Shown piece by piece: positions 47,672 to 59,600 of a stretch of DNA of 64,000 bases (positions within the stretch are counted from its first letter, which is position 1; each line of letters begins with the position of its first letter). The notes beneath the pieces are model-generated. The model saw only the letters and a program-made list of their open reading frames with translations. It had not been told where the DNA came from and did no database searches. The position numbers and the translations under genes were made by a program. The DNA is taken from NCBI GenBank assembly GCA_902729315.2, contig LR746274.1:1364001-1428000 (forward strand), written 5' to 3'. This stretch comes from Spirodela intermedia. Lineage: Eukaryota; Streptophyta; Magnoliopsida; Alismatales; Araceae.

Positions 47672-50600
47672 ATGTCTCCCTCCTTTCAAAATTTTCCAGG
47701 TTCTGTTCGATCAGTGGCAGTAGTCGGTGGTGGAGTTAGGTACGCTTTCATGAACGTTTGATTATTAGCATTTCATTTTCGACGTTTGAATACGTAATTC
47801 CTTTGTGGACACACGGGGATTTTCTACCAGCTGAGTTTACTGCCCCTGTGCTAGTTCAAGTACAGCGGTATATATATGGATGGCTTCCAAACCTCGAAGC
47901 GTATGTAAGGGTGGGTATCAGTCTGTGTCCAGTGGCCCTTTCCATGGGTAGTTTCTTTTTCACATGGAAGTTTTTAAGATGCCAGACGGTGACGATCTAG
48001 ATGCTCATGTATTTCATGGCATGGCATTTCTTATACTCGACTTTCAACATTTGACTGGATCCTGTTATCGACGTGCCAGAGTTTGTCACTTTTTCCTTCT
48101 GCTAATGTCCCATTTTGTTTTTATCTATATCTAGATGCATGTTAATATTTCCTGCAATGATCAACAGTGGGCTTGCTGCTGCGTACAAGCTGAAATCAAA
48201 TGGGTTGCGGGTTGTTGTCTTTGAAGCTGAAGGAAGGGCTGGAGGAAAACTTAGAAGTGGTTCTCAGGAAGGTCTTATATGGGATGAAGGAGCCAACACT
48301 ATGGTATGCTTCATAGAACATTTTGTTATTAAATTTCAATGCAAGGGCTGGTGTTTTTTTGTGGTTATTTTCTTCTCAAGAAAATATTAGCTGAATTTTA
48401 TGAGGATTATCATTTTAAAAGCTTATCTTTTTCTGCAGGCAGAAAGTGAGGAGGAGGTTGGCATGTTATTTGATGATGTAGCCCTGCGGGACAAGCAGCA
48501 GTATGTATGTTTTCTTTTGCAGACTTAGTGTTCCTCATCACATAATCTGACACAGTTTATTCAGAATGTATGATAGCATTAATGTTTGAAGAAAATGAGG
48601 AAAAAGCCAGGATATTATTAATCTCCATGAAGTCTCTCATTCACCAAGTTCTACTGACAACATAGGAACGTTATCATTTACCCGAATTTTAGGTTTTACC
48701 AAAAAGATAGAATGATTCCTTACCCACACCAAAATTTTCACATTTAATATCGAAATGAAAAAGACTATACTATAAATGCTTGGCCATAATTATGGGGAAT
48801 AATTTTATAAGACTGACTATATTTTTCGTGGATACAACACCTAAATCAGTGGGTCTCTAATTTTGTATGGGATTTAAAGTGTACAGAAATTATTGATACA
48901 GTGTGGTTTATATCCATATGTTTTGTGACGTGTTGGATGATTGTTTAAATATTGGGATCAGCTTTCATCTTTGTCAATGAACCTGTATTGGTTGATGCTA
49001 CTGGTCTTCTTTGCTGATACCTTTTGTATAGTGTCAAGAATTGGTTGAAGGGTAGAGGGAAAAAAGACGAATTTTCAGCCCTGAATATGAAATAAATATG
49101 GTATTAATGTCATTTTTCGTATACACATGATCAACGGCTGACTAGCTATCTACCTGTAGGAAGCATAAAGATGGTGAATCTGCAATGTATGTGCTTTTGC
49201 CTTGCAGTATTTGTTGTGTATTTGTCTTTTTCGATAATAAGGGAAAATATTATCTGCCTCAGGGAGCACTTTTAAAGAAATTACTTTCGAGCATTTTTGA
49301 AACAGGGAAAGGAAAATTTTAATTTCTCAGTATTCTCGTGAAAGAAATTTATTTCAGTACGCACTTTGTAATAAATTTCTTTGAAAAAATGAATCCAAAA
49401 GCACCTGTGCCTTCTGTACTAAAATGTGTCTAACATCTATGCATTGGCAGGCAACGTCTTGGTTAGTTTTTATTATAATGGTCAAGAACTTTCAAGGATT
49501 TATATTTAAACTTTCTTGTGCTGCAGCCACTTTCGCAAAACAAGCGGTACATTGTGAGAAACGGAATTCCTGTACTGGTATGTTTATGCACACCTACACT
49601 TCAATCATAATGTCTTAGGCTATCCATGACAGAAAAAGAAAATTTCTTCGTTCACCTTCATTTACATTTTTTGCGAGTTAAATTGCTATTTCTTTATTTT
49701 CTCCCTGCTTTTGATACAGATTCCGTCAGATCCCGTTTCTCTGATCAAGAGCAACTTTCTTTCGACAAAAGCAAAGGCAGGTACTACTGCCATTATTTGA
49801 TAAGATATTTAAGTATTTTCATAAATTAATCACATTCCTTTTTTTTCTCCCTCTCTGACCTGACATCAGTTAAATGCCCATTTAGCTTTAGAGTGTTTTG
49901 CATGGGGTGTGCCATTGGTTTTGAAAAATGTATTGCCAAAGTCATTTTTGGGCAAGTATCTGTTGTCCTGCATCTCACTGGAAGAATACAGATCAAAATG
50001 ATGAAATTAATAACTAAGATTGCCTTAATTCCTTCTTAGCTCTTTCCAATGTGTTCAAACAGACTTTCCTAGCTCTGTGTGATACACAAGAACATCACCA
50101 CTTATGCTTAGTTATGAAATGTTACTATCATCTGCGTGGCTGCGGTATTTTTAATAAATAATGGAGGAAGGGGGGTAGATAGTGTATCACTCAAATAGGC
50201 TGTGCTATAAAGGAGGATAAAAGTTTATTTTATTATTAAGTTATAATGGGAAATTATGGTAAGGTAAAAATCATTCTTCTTTTTAAAGGTTTTTTTGCTT
50301 TGTTGTCATGTAGAACTCCGAAACTCATTATCTTATACAATCTCTTTTTCATTCTTGAAGGCAATATGGATTTATATCTTTTGTTCACCTAATATGTGCC
50401 CTGTCGCTTTGTGTATGCAGTTTCGAATGTTATTAGAGCCGTTGGTTTCTTACAGGAGAACAAAGCCCTCAAAGGTGTCCAATGAACATATAACAGAAAG
50501 GTGGTTACGAATACCACTTATATCTCTTCTCGTGTATTATTCATGCCTTACGTGGGCTATGAGTTTGTCTATAGTTTCGTGTCTATTTTATTTTCCTTTT

Positions 50601-53600
50601 GTAATTAATTACTTTATCATTGCATCATTGCATCCATGCATTTTCGAATGAGCATAAGCTTCGTCGGAGTATACTAGTTATCGTATATTAAATACATGTA
50701 TGGAGGATTTAATGGAATTTCGGTTTTCAATGGAGAGTAGGATGTGCTTCAATTGCTGAGGTATAAAAACAAACCATAAGCTCCAATTCTTAGGATGTGC
50801 TCCAAGATGTGCTCCAATGCTGAGAGTAGCCGACTATTCTTCATTCCAAGATGTGCTCCAATTCTTTTAGTCCTGGGAGTGGTTCACTCCATCTGATGGC
50901 CTCTGCGGAAGCTATGTTACCCTAACACTCATACATCTAAAAGCCAAATTTTATAATGATTTTGATAGCAATAAGGCCTCAAATTTTGTGTCAACAGCTT
51001 GAGATGCAGTGTATTTATTATAATCCACCTCATTGAAGACAGAAAATGGCCCTGGCTGTCCCCACTGTAGGTTGTGGGTCTTAACTCTGTACGTAGGCAT
51101 GAAATGGCATTCTTAAGGCTTGATCATACAGTGATAAAACCTGCTCCTTAGTGCGAGAATGGACTCTTGTCATTGTGTAGTCGAAAAAGGCCGCAAAGCT
51201 TGTCCTTCCTGGCTGTTTGTTTTTTCCACGAAGGACCTCATTAAAGTGAAATTGCACTCCAACTTGCAAACTCTCTCAGGGCGACATTATCTTTCTGTTG
51301 ATATCATTGGTTTCTACATTGATAGTTCTTGTTTTCTCTAAGTGGATGGCTTTATGTAGGTGGTTTTTTTCTTATTCACAATAGATATGGTGGATAGCTC
51401 TTCATGAAGCATATTTAATGCAAAATCTAGTTATTGTGCGATAAATCATATCAACTTTCTAGTTGTGGGTGTGTTAGAATTACAATTCCGGTAGAGTGAA
51501 AACTTGAGGTCTTTTAAGGGTTACCAGGCTGCGTTTGTGGAGCCACTATAAAATCTTCTATTGCTTGCCACGTTTTCCCTTGTCTTATTGGTCTCATTAC
51601 TTAGTTATTTTTGCCATTTAAAATTGAACTTTAGATGCCCAGGTCACCCTCTTCCCTTTTTGCTGTGGCACTCAGAGATAGTAGCAAGAAGCACAGGATC
51701 ACATGTACAGGGTCTCTTTTTGCAACTATGCATCTATTTTATCAGTCATGTTCAATCAAAACACTAATGAAACCAAAAGCACTTGTCTTGTATACTTGAT
51801 CATTTTTTTTACTTATATTAAGACGTATCTACAAGTCATTTTGGATGTCGAAAATAACTTGGGCTGGTGCCAGTAACCATGTGGAGGACAGGGCACCTAT
51901 AAGCTGCCTCCTCACTTCTTTTGGCAAGCTTTTTGACCGACTGAGTTTGGGCATGAGTTTGCCTACTTTTGAAAAGTAGACGTCTTGATGGTCCTCAATT
52001 TTGAATTTTTTTCCTCCCCACTGTTTCTTTGTCTAAGCTTCACAAATTTCCTGGAAAAATGTTTCTCGTTAAAACGTTAATCTGCACTGTCTGTACCCAT
52101 GTTAAGAAGACAAACACTTCAAGAATATGCTCATTGATGTTACTTCCTGACAGAACCGAGCGGCATACTGTCCAGGATGTAGCATACTTGATATGACTTA
52201 TAATACTTTTCTAACAGCTATCTTCTATATTTCCCCTTATCACATTTTTGTCGAACGTGGGAGAAATTTTCTGAGTTACCTGCACATCCATATAATGCAG
52301 TGTAGGGCAGTTTTTTCAGCGGCATTTTGGAAAAGAGGTACGATTTTTTTTAAATCACTTTGTAGAAATTCTCATGAAATAATTTGGTACAAAGAATTTA
52401 TCAGTTATTCATCTTTCTATGTGTTTTTCATGGATGTCCTTTCCTTGAAGGTTGTTGATTATCTGATTGACCCATTTGTAGCTGGTACAAGTGGGGGTGA
52501 TCCTCAATCGCTTTCTGTAAGCATTACCTATTTCTTTAAACAACTGTGCATTGCATATGTCCCATCAATTCAATAGCACGGTAGTAGAAAGATTGTGCTA
52601 TTTACTGGTTTTTGTAACTAGGAGCGTATGATTCAACATTTGCTTCCCAGTGCCGAAGCAATTCTCCTCTGGGGGAAAGTGCATTATGATCTGTATTCCT
52701 ACATTTGATCTGGTCTATTGTTGTTATCTGCATAACATATAGTTTAATGAAAATTATCTATGTGCCATCTTGTTATTTAACTTCGTTTTTTTAGTGGTTA
52801 CTCTGACACTTTACGGGGGCTGTTTAGTGGCAAAATTGATACGAAAATTTAGTCTAATCAATTTTTTTTACCATAATCCTAGTTTAATTTTCTATATATT
52901 TTTCTGACAGATGCGGCATGCATTTCCTGAGATATGGAATCTACAAGAGAAGTAAGATCTGTGCTACTTGGCATGACAACTGACTTATTTTTGAGGAAAA
53001 GAAATCCTTTATTCCTAGCAGTTCACCAAATGCTTTTGCTGTTTTGTTTCTCCTTTAGACATGCAGTTGTACCTTGTAAAGCAATGTCTTGCTTCTGGGA
53101 TTCTAGCTTACATCAACCTAGATACACTGTCAATTCTTGTTCTTTCGTGTTTGTGGCTTCTTGCTGTTAGAAATAATTTTTTCATCTACTGTTTAGTCCT
53201 TTATTTTCCTGTCCATCATACCTTGTAACAAAACAATAGACTGAACTGGTTCAATTTGAACTGGCCCGGTTTACCCTCTCCCATTTCATAACAGCTGGTC
53301 GGTATAAATACCAACCAGCATGTAAGCATTTGTGTGTGATGAATTTAGGGCTTCAGACTTCTTCTATTTTCGTGTCTCTCTCTTGTGTTACTGCTGGAGA
53401 AAGAAGGGAGGCATTCGGAGATGATCAAAGTCCAACACGATTACTAATATGGTATCAAAGCACAGATGTGATCACTCCAGTCTCCTCTGATCTTTTGAGC
53501 TTTTCGTGAACAACAATCTTTTATTTTCAAGAGATAACACATTTCTTTGTGACTTGTTAGAATAAGTCACAAGTTGTCCATTAATTCTGCACCATCTAGG

Positions 53601-56600
53601 TGAGAATCTAGCGCTATTGACCTACAAAACACGAACTTTGGGTTTGTGTCTTGATCTGTAGATTAACTCCTTCTTTCTAAAACAAATATACCTAATTCTT
53701 GAGTTCTCAAGAATGTCTGAAGCGAATTCTATGGTAGAACAAGAACAATCCCGATCTGTGAGGAACCTGGTTTAATTTATGGAGATTTGCCAATTATACC
53801 ATAAACAGATTATCTAGATGGTAGGAATTACTTTGGATGGTCTCAACAAATTTGAGTTGTTCTTAAAGGATGGGGAATGGCAAATCATTTAGCTTATCCA
53901 AGTTTGAAGGCTGGAGATCTGAGATTTAGAGCATGGGACCAAAAAGACTCAAGAATCATGACTTGGATGTGGACAATCATGATTTTTGAGATCTGTAGAA
54001 CATGTTTGTATCTTCCTACAGCTAGAGCAATTTGGGAAAATTTATATTAGACTTATTCAAGAGCAAGAGATACTACACAACTTTATGAATCAAAGTTAAA
54101 GATGATAACCATGATGCAAGGGAAAAAATCACTGACATAATACACTCATGAAGTAAGAACATTATGACGAATTTGATCAATATAAAATTATTGATATGAG
54201 AGATCCATTTGATGCATCTTTGTATAGAGAGGAAATAGAAAATGATAAAACCTATGAATATCTTGTGGGACTGAACTCTGAACATGATCAAGTTAGAATT
54301 CAAATCCTAAGAAGAGAGGAATTACCTCCTCTGAATGAAGTAATCTCCCTCATGAGAGGAGAAGAAAGTCATCGGAACCTAATGCTTGTTTCTTATAATG
54401 TGAAAAATTCAGCATTTATGACTAAAAATGAAAAACATTATGACAATAATAGTACCAAAACAAGGGGTGAATCAATAGGACAAGAGAGGACTTCTAGCAA
54501 TGATTTTAGAGACAAGGCATGGTGTTCATATTGTAAGAAAGTGAGGCACACAATTGACAGGTGTTATAAATTACATGGGAGGCCTCAAAGTCATGAATGG
54601 GCACAAAAGAAGGGACAACAAATGAGTGAAAATCAAATACATATATCTGTTGTCTAACAAGGGGAAGTAAATACTTCAGCTGTCATAGAAGAAGTTCCAC
54701 AAGCCCAAGTATTACAAGCTTTGTGTTCACCTAAATGTTCAAGTAAGTCTTCAACTTTTATTGGGTTGAGTGCCTCAACAAATAGTAAATCTTCACCCTA
54801 GATCATTGATTCAGGGGCCACAGAACATATAACCTATGCCTCTCATCTATTTAATCATATGCTCATCGTCCAAGCAATAGAAAAATTACCACAGATGTTG
54901 GCTCCTTAGTCACAGTTGTTGGGATAGGAAACATTTGCCTATCACTGTATATTACCTTGAAAAATGTACTTCATGTTCCTATGTTGACCACCAACCTAAT
55001 TTTTGTTAGCAAACTCACATGAGACCTAAGTAATCTTGTGTTTAATTCTAATACTTATTTGTTTTTTAACAAGATGTATGGGAGGAAAATTGTATGTGTT
55101 AGAGAATGGAGTAGACTCTATTATTTAGAACTTCCAAGCTAATCAAACATTGCAATAGATCAAAATAACATTCTCAAGAACCTTGACCTGTCAAATAGTG
55201 AAAAATTTGGCTTCAATATCAAAGATTAAGACATCCCTCATTTTTTATTATGAAGAGTTTGTTTCCTTCTTTATTTCACAACTTGAATACCTCTAAATTC
55301 AAGTGTGAAGCATGTGAATTTGCCAAACATCAAAAAATACCCTTCCCTAAAAATAATATGAAGTGTTCAATACCTTTTTTCTATGTTCATAGTGATGTAT
55401 GGGGGCCCACACACCTAGCACAAGTGGAGCTAGGTGGTTTATCACCTTTATTAATGACTGTACAAGGATGACATGTATTTATTTGCTTAAAAATAAATTT
55501 GACATAAGTATGGCACTCATACAATTATGTTCTTTAATAAAAACTCAGTTTGAGACAACAATTCAGAGGTTTAGATCTGATAACGTTGAAGATTACTTCA
55601 ATCATACCTTAACATCTTATTATGTGTCTATACACCCCAACAAAATGGGGTGGCTGAACAGAAAAATGATCATCTATTAGGGATGACCAGAGCTCTCATT
55701 ATTTAAAACAATGTACCAAAAATTTTTGGAGTGAGGGAGTTCTTATGGCTGGCCTACTTATAAATCGTCTAGCAACTAAATCTTTGAATTTTAAAAGTTT
55801 AGTTGACATGGTATCTTTCTTTTATCCTCATATTCCATTAAAAACGAACCTCATACTTAGAATATTTAGTTGTACACCATTTGTTCATATTCATGAAGAG
55901 CATACAGAAATTAGATCCTAGAGCTATAAAATATATTTTTGTAGGATATTCCCAAACATAGAAAGGATATTATTACTATTATCCTTCAACAAAGAAATTT
56001 TTCATCTCAAGGGATGTTACTTTCAATGAAAAGGAAGCATACTATAGCACATCAAATCATCATGATAAGATTCAAATGTCAAAGGATCTAGAATTAGATT
56101 TTTTACTTCTTATTGTCAATTCATTATCAGACCTCACTATGGCTCCCATCAAACCACTTATTCTTGAATTGACTCCTAATGTATACCTCGAAAGAGTAAG
56201 ATTTGGCTAAGTATATTCTAAAAAAAGGGAAATACTTCAAAATCTATGCATGTTCAAGAATCCTTCTAGGATGAGTCAAATGAGACATCTCAAACCAACA
56301 CCTTACCTATTGATGAAGACTTACCTATTGCCCTTCGAAAAGAGAATATACTAAAAAACTATTATATTATATGACACTTTTTTTGTCATATAACAGATTA
56401 TCACTTTCACACAAGGCCTTTGTATCTAACTTAAATTCTACCTCAATCATAAAGACTATTTTTGAGGCTTTAACTCATGAGAAGTGGAGACAAGCTATGA
56501 ATGAGAAAATGGAAGCTTTGAAAAAAAATGATACTTGAGAACTTATACATTTAGTAATATGGAAAAAGGTTGTTGGCTGCAAATGGGTGTATATAATTAA

Positions 56601-59600
56601 ATATCATTCAGATGGAACTATAGAAAGGCAAAGCCAGGCTATTTGCAAAAGGATATATACAAACTTATGGAGTTGATTATCTTGAAACCTTTGCACCAGT
56701 AGTAAAAATAAATACAATCAAAATACTTTTGTCATTGACTATTAACTCTAATTGAGCTCTTCAGCAATTTGATGTTAAGGATGCATTTTTACATGATGAA
56801 TTAGAAGAAGAAATATGTATGGAGGTATCATATGGTTATGAGAGAAATTCAGATGCTAATATTGTGTGCAAACTGAATAAAGCATTGTATGGACTAAAAT
56901 AATGTCTTTCAGCTTGATTTGGTAAATTCATGAAAGTTATGCTCACAATGGGATATAAACAAAGTCAAGGTGATCACACTTTATTTGTCTAACATTCTTC
57001 TTCAGGGGGAGTCACAATTCTAATAGTTTGTGTATGATATTATTGTGACTGGAAATGATGATGTAGAAAAAAAAATTTAAGTCAATGTTTATCTGAAGAA
57101 TTCGAGATGAAAATTCTAAGAAGATTAAAATACTTCCTTGGTATTGAAGTTGCCTATTCGAAGAATTTAATTTTCCTGTCTCAACAAAATATGTGATAGT
57201 TTTAGTACAAGAAACTAGACAAACAGCCTAGAACTAGTTAATTCTCTAATTGATCCTAGTCTCAAGTTAAGTGTAATATAGGAAGACATTGTTGTGGATA
57301 AAGGGATGTATCAATGACTGATAGATAAATTGATTTATCTATCACATACACCGCAAGACATAACATATGCAGTTCATGCACAGTTCAAAACTGATACATT
57401 TGCAAGCAGTATATCGTGTTCTACACTTTCTAAAAGAAATACCAAGAAAAGGCATTCTATTCAAAAAACATGATTATCTAACACTTGAAGTTTACACAGA
57501 TGTAGATTATGTTAGATCTATTGTAGATCGATAATCAACATTAGGATATTGTACATTTATTAGAGGTAATCTTATTACTTGGAGAAGTAAGAAACAAAAT
57601 GTGGTAGCTAGATCAAGTGTAGAAGTTCAATTTCGTGCTATGACACAGAATTTGTGAGATTCTATGGATCAATATCATCTTGAAAGATTTGAAGATCAAT
57701 AGAGATGGTCCAATGAAGCTTTATTGTGATAATAAATCAGCAATAAATATTGCTCACAATCTTGTTCAGCATGACAGAACAAAACACAAAGAGATTGATT
57801 GGCACTTCATAAAGAAGAAGATAGATAGTGGACAAATATATACTTTATATGTGCCTACAACTGATCAAATTGCAGATATATTTACAAAAAGACTACACAG
57901 TAACATATTCTATCATCCTGCGTCCAAGTTGGGAATAGACAACATACATTCACCAGCTTGTGGGGGAGTGTTAAAAATAATTTTTTCATTTACTATTTAG
58001 TTGTTTATTTTCCTGTCCATCATACCTTATAACAAAACAATAGATTGAACCGGTTCAAATTGAATTGGTCTGATTTACCCTCTCCCATTTCATAACAGCC
58101 AGTCAGTATAAATACCAACCGTCATGTAAGCATTTGTGTGTGATGAATTGAGGGCTTCGGCCTTCTTTTATTTTCGTGTCTCTCTCTTGTGTTACTGCTG
58201 GAGAAAGAAGGGAGGTGTTTGGAAAGGATCAAAGTCCAACACGATTACTAACACTTGTTCTTGAGATTCTTTGATTAATATTAAAAACACCTTAGCAAGT
58301 TGAAAACCTTTTTGTTTCATTATGAAAGTAAGGTCTAAGCAATCACATCAATGAATACTTCTTTCTTTCTAAATTTTTTTTATATTGTTCCTTGTTGCTG
58401 TTTTATTTTTCAGTCAAACCAGCAAATCAATCTTCGAAATTGACACATCATTTACCCAGGGAAAACCTTGTGAAGTTATCACTGTGTTTCTTTAATGAAT
58501 ATTACCAAACTATTCCTCAAGTTTCTTTCAATTTTTTTCGTTAAGGGTCAGGTGTAATCATTGGCAGTCTTTCTGCATACACTCGGTAATCTTCTGGTTT
58601 GGATATTCTGCCTGATTACCTCTCTCAATTAGAGGCTCAAAGTGCTTAGGATTCCCTCTGGGAGCTGAAGCATCCATTAATCTTTCTTTTACCAACATAT
58701 ATATTTGGACTGTCAGCCAGATTAATGCATTGCTGGCATACCTTTTCCAAATTTCATGGTAGGGAGGGCAGTGTTTTAAGTTTTCTTCAATCAATTTTGG
58801 TCATGTATTTTTGATATTCATGCTTCTTTTTTGTCCAATGCATCATCTTTAAAGTTTGAGTTGAAACCTCATTGAAGAAGCTAGACTTTCTCAAGTGGAG
58901 AAATTATTTAAATGACTCTAACTGATATGTTCTTTTCCACTTCAGGTTTGGATCAGTCATAATCGGGGCTATTCGCTCTAAATTGTCAGATAAAAGGAAA
59001 GGAAACGAGGTTAGAAAAACATCAGTAAAGAAGAGCAGTCGCCACGGTTCATTTTCATTTCATGGTGGTATGCAGGTAATTTTCTTCAGGAGCGAGAAGA
59101 ATTTGACATTTGCGGACTAAATAAAATATTTCATGTGTTTGCCAAATTATGGGATTGCTACCCAACGAATAAAGCATAAAGGAAACAAGTTGGTCTTGGT
59201 TAAGCACCTGAATTTGATGATATGATAGGGTCACTCGAGGCTCCCAGGAAATAAGATCAGTCTTTTTGAAAGCGCCCAAATAGCCTACAGTCTGACCAAA
59301 CTTTATTGATTCCGATCTCTAGGGGAGATTAGATCATTCCAAACGTCGATATGACATCAGTTTTCTAACAGAAATTGGTCGGCATTGAGAAGACAACAAG
59401 CCTAAAAGAAGATTTCTTTTGACGGGTAATTAACTTTCCATGTTCTGATCTAATGTTTCTTTGGGGATTGTAACTGGTTCATTGGCATAAACGAGGGAAA
59501 ATTACTTTTCAGAGCTCTATACTGGCGTTTCAACCATACGTAGAATACCATGTATGTATATCTATAAAAAATCTAAACGAACAGTAAGATATAAAACTAA

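Larger units (their letters stand above)
53165..58253 (+). mobile_element. Full-length Ty1/copia retrotransposon in intron 9 of PPO2
   Basis: 5,089 bp with two 285-bp LTRs (53165-53449 and 57969-58253) and a 5-bp target duplication CTTGC / CTTGT (53160-53164, 58254-58258). A primer-binding site TGGTATCAAAGC lies at 53450-53461 and a polypurine tract GGGGGAG at 57962-57968. Coding order is gag, protease, integrase, RT, RNase H (copia type), same strand as PPO2. Every domain has stops or frameshifts, so it is inactive. By hand count the LTRs differ at about 28 of 285 sites, mostly transitions, so the insertion is not recent. Confidence 0.93.

Noticed and set aside
58558-58794. Minus-strand 78-codon frame in PPO2 intron 9
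   Set aside because: Lies within an intron of an active gene on the other strand; no domain.
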